A model generated the notes under the pieces. That model was not told the DNA's origin and searched no databases. It was given only the letters and a program-made list of their open reading frames with translations. The position numbers and the translations under genes are program-made. Of a stretch of DNA of 64,000 nucleotides, positions 63,546 to 64,000 are shown piece after piece. The stretch comes from Clusia tigrina (lineage: Eukaryota; Arthropoda; Insecta; Diptera; Clusiidae): assembly GCA_920105625.2 (NCBI GenBank), contig OV050030.1:86017570-86081569 (forward strand). The letters run 5' to 3'. Within the stretch, counting starts at the first letter, position 1; each line of letters begins with the position of its first letter.

Positions 63546-64000
63546 TTATTCTTCGATGTTTGTGATTTCCGGGTCTTGGCGGATGTGGTTGATTGCCTCA
63601 CAGTTATTGAGGATATGTGGAATGGTTACGTAATCCGAGCTACAAAAGTGACAGGTGGGAAGGTTGGTTTGCTCCATTAGGTGTTTGTATGTTATTCTTG
63701 TGTGTCCAAGACGCAATTGAGTATATATGATACTTTGTCTTCTTGAGATTGTCACTGGGAAGCAGGGTGTAAGTGGGATTGGGTTTAAGGATTTGTAAGG
63801 GTGTGAGTATTCTGTCCAGTATTGTTGAAAGTTCTCAAGCTGGTAGTTATCAACCGCAATAATTTTTATATCTATTTTATTAGTAGACATTGTGAGCTTT
63901 AGGAGAGATTTTGTTGCTAGTTTGGCGGCTGAGTCTGCAAGTGTGTTACCTTTTATGTCAATATGACTGGGTATCCACAGGAGTTTGAGTTTATCCTGGT
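63546..64000 (-). pseudogene. LINE RNase H and C-terminal domain, runs off the right edge
   Basis: On the minus strand LLWIPSHIDIKGNTLADSAA (about 63975-63915) is the end of a LINE RNase H domain with its last catalytic Asp. It is followed by the conserved C-terminal part (RRQSIIYTQLRLGHTRITYK) and a CHFCSSDYVTIPHILNNC zinc motif. The frame is open from the right edge to the stop at 63546-63548. RNase H together with this C-terminal domain points to the I/Jockey group of LINEs. It differs in sequence from the LINE at 34405-37150. This may be part of a better-preserved copy outside the window, so 'pseudogene' is provisional. Confidence 0.78.

Overview
The window looks like a transposon graveyard from an insect genome, most likely a higher (cyclorrhaphan) fly such as a tephritid or muscoid. 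The pointers are an errantivirus-type env next to a gypsy integrase, mariner and Jockey/I-type LINEs of insect type, short AT-rich introns of 60-110 bp, an INE-1-like GTGGGCGTGG block inside Helitrons, and very long (TA)n arrays. I assign the species group by recall of these families, not by a search. I found no convincing host gene, tRNA, rRNA or CRISPR.

Layout. 1-2.45 kb: end of an errantivirus, with an integrase reading frame open in the window and an intact env. 2.45-4.49 kb: AT-rich, no gene. 4.49-5.29 kb: a gypsy LTR piece, then a minus-strand Helitron 5' end. 5.35-8.02 kb: a DNA transposon with ~120 bp inverted repeats and a broken transposase I recognise only as a family without a firm name. 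9.44-13.70 kb: an mdg3/micropia-like gypsy element in circularly permuted order (gag-pol, LTR, leader-gag start). 13.83-18.97 kb: Helitron 1, nearly full length. 18.98-24.22 kb: Helitron A, cut off in its helicase. 24.54-31.14 kb: Helitron B, with both ends. A and B are close relatives sharing the same disabling mutations, and both carry a ~1.2-1.4 kb INE-1-like block.

31.15-46.1 kb: nested stack. It holds a deleted mariner in a (TA)n array, a LINE fragment, a minus-strand gypsy element (33.7-39.35 kb) interrupted by a minus-strand LINE, and a plus-strand LINE of the same family (39.98-46.1 kb) interrupted by a minus-strand Jockey LINE and by a 464-bp MITE. 46.57-50.7 kb: decayed gypsy element. 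51.0-51.5 kb: second deleted mariner. 52-53.26 kb: Penelope-like element. 54.4-55.67 kb: RTE LINE with its TGATGA tail. 56.2-57.6 kb: old minus-strand Helitron. 58.74-60.86 kb: broken Transib/RAG1-like transposase gene carrying a mariner. 61.4-63.4 kb: two Tc1/mariner-superfamily relics. 63.5-64 kb: LINE RNase H end.

The repeated theme is that element ends meet at (TA)n arrays. Helitrons (target A|T), mariners (target TA) and the inverted-repeat element all abut them, so the arrays appear to have served as landing pads and as places where elements were broken, joined and copied. No element here looks able to move by itself; the errantivirus env and its partial integrase are the best preserved reading frames.
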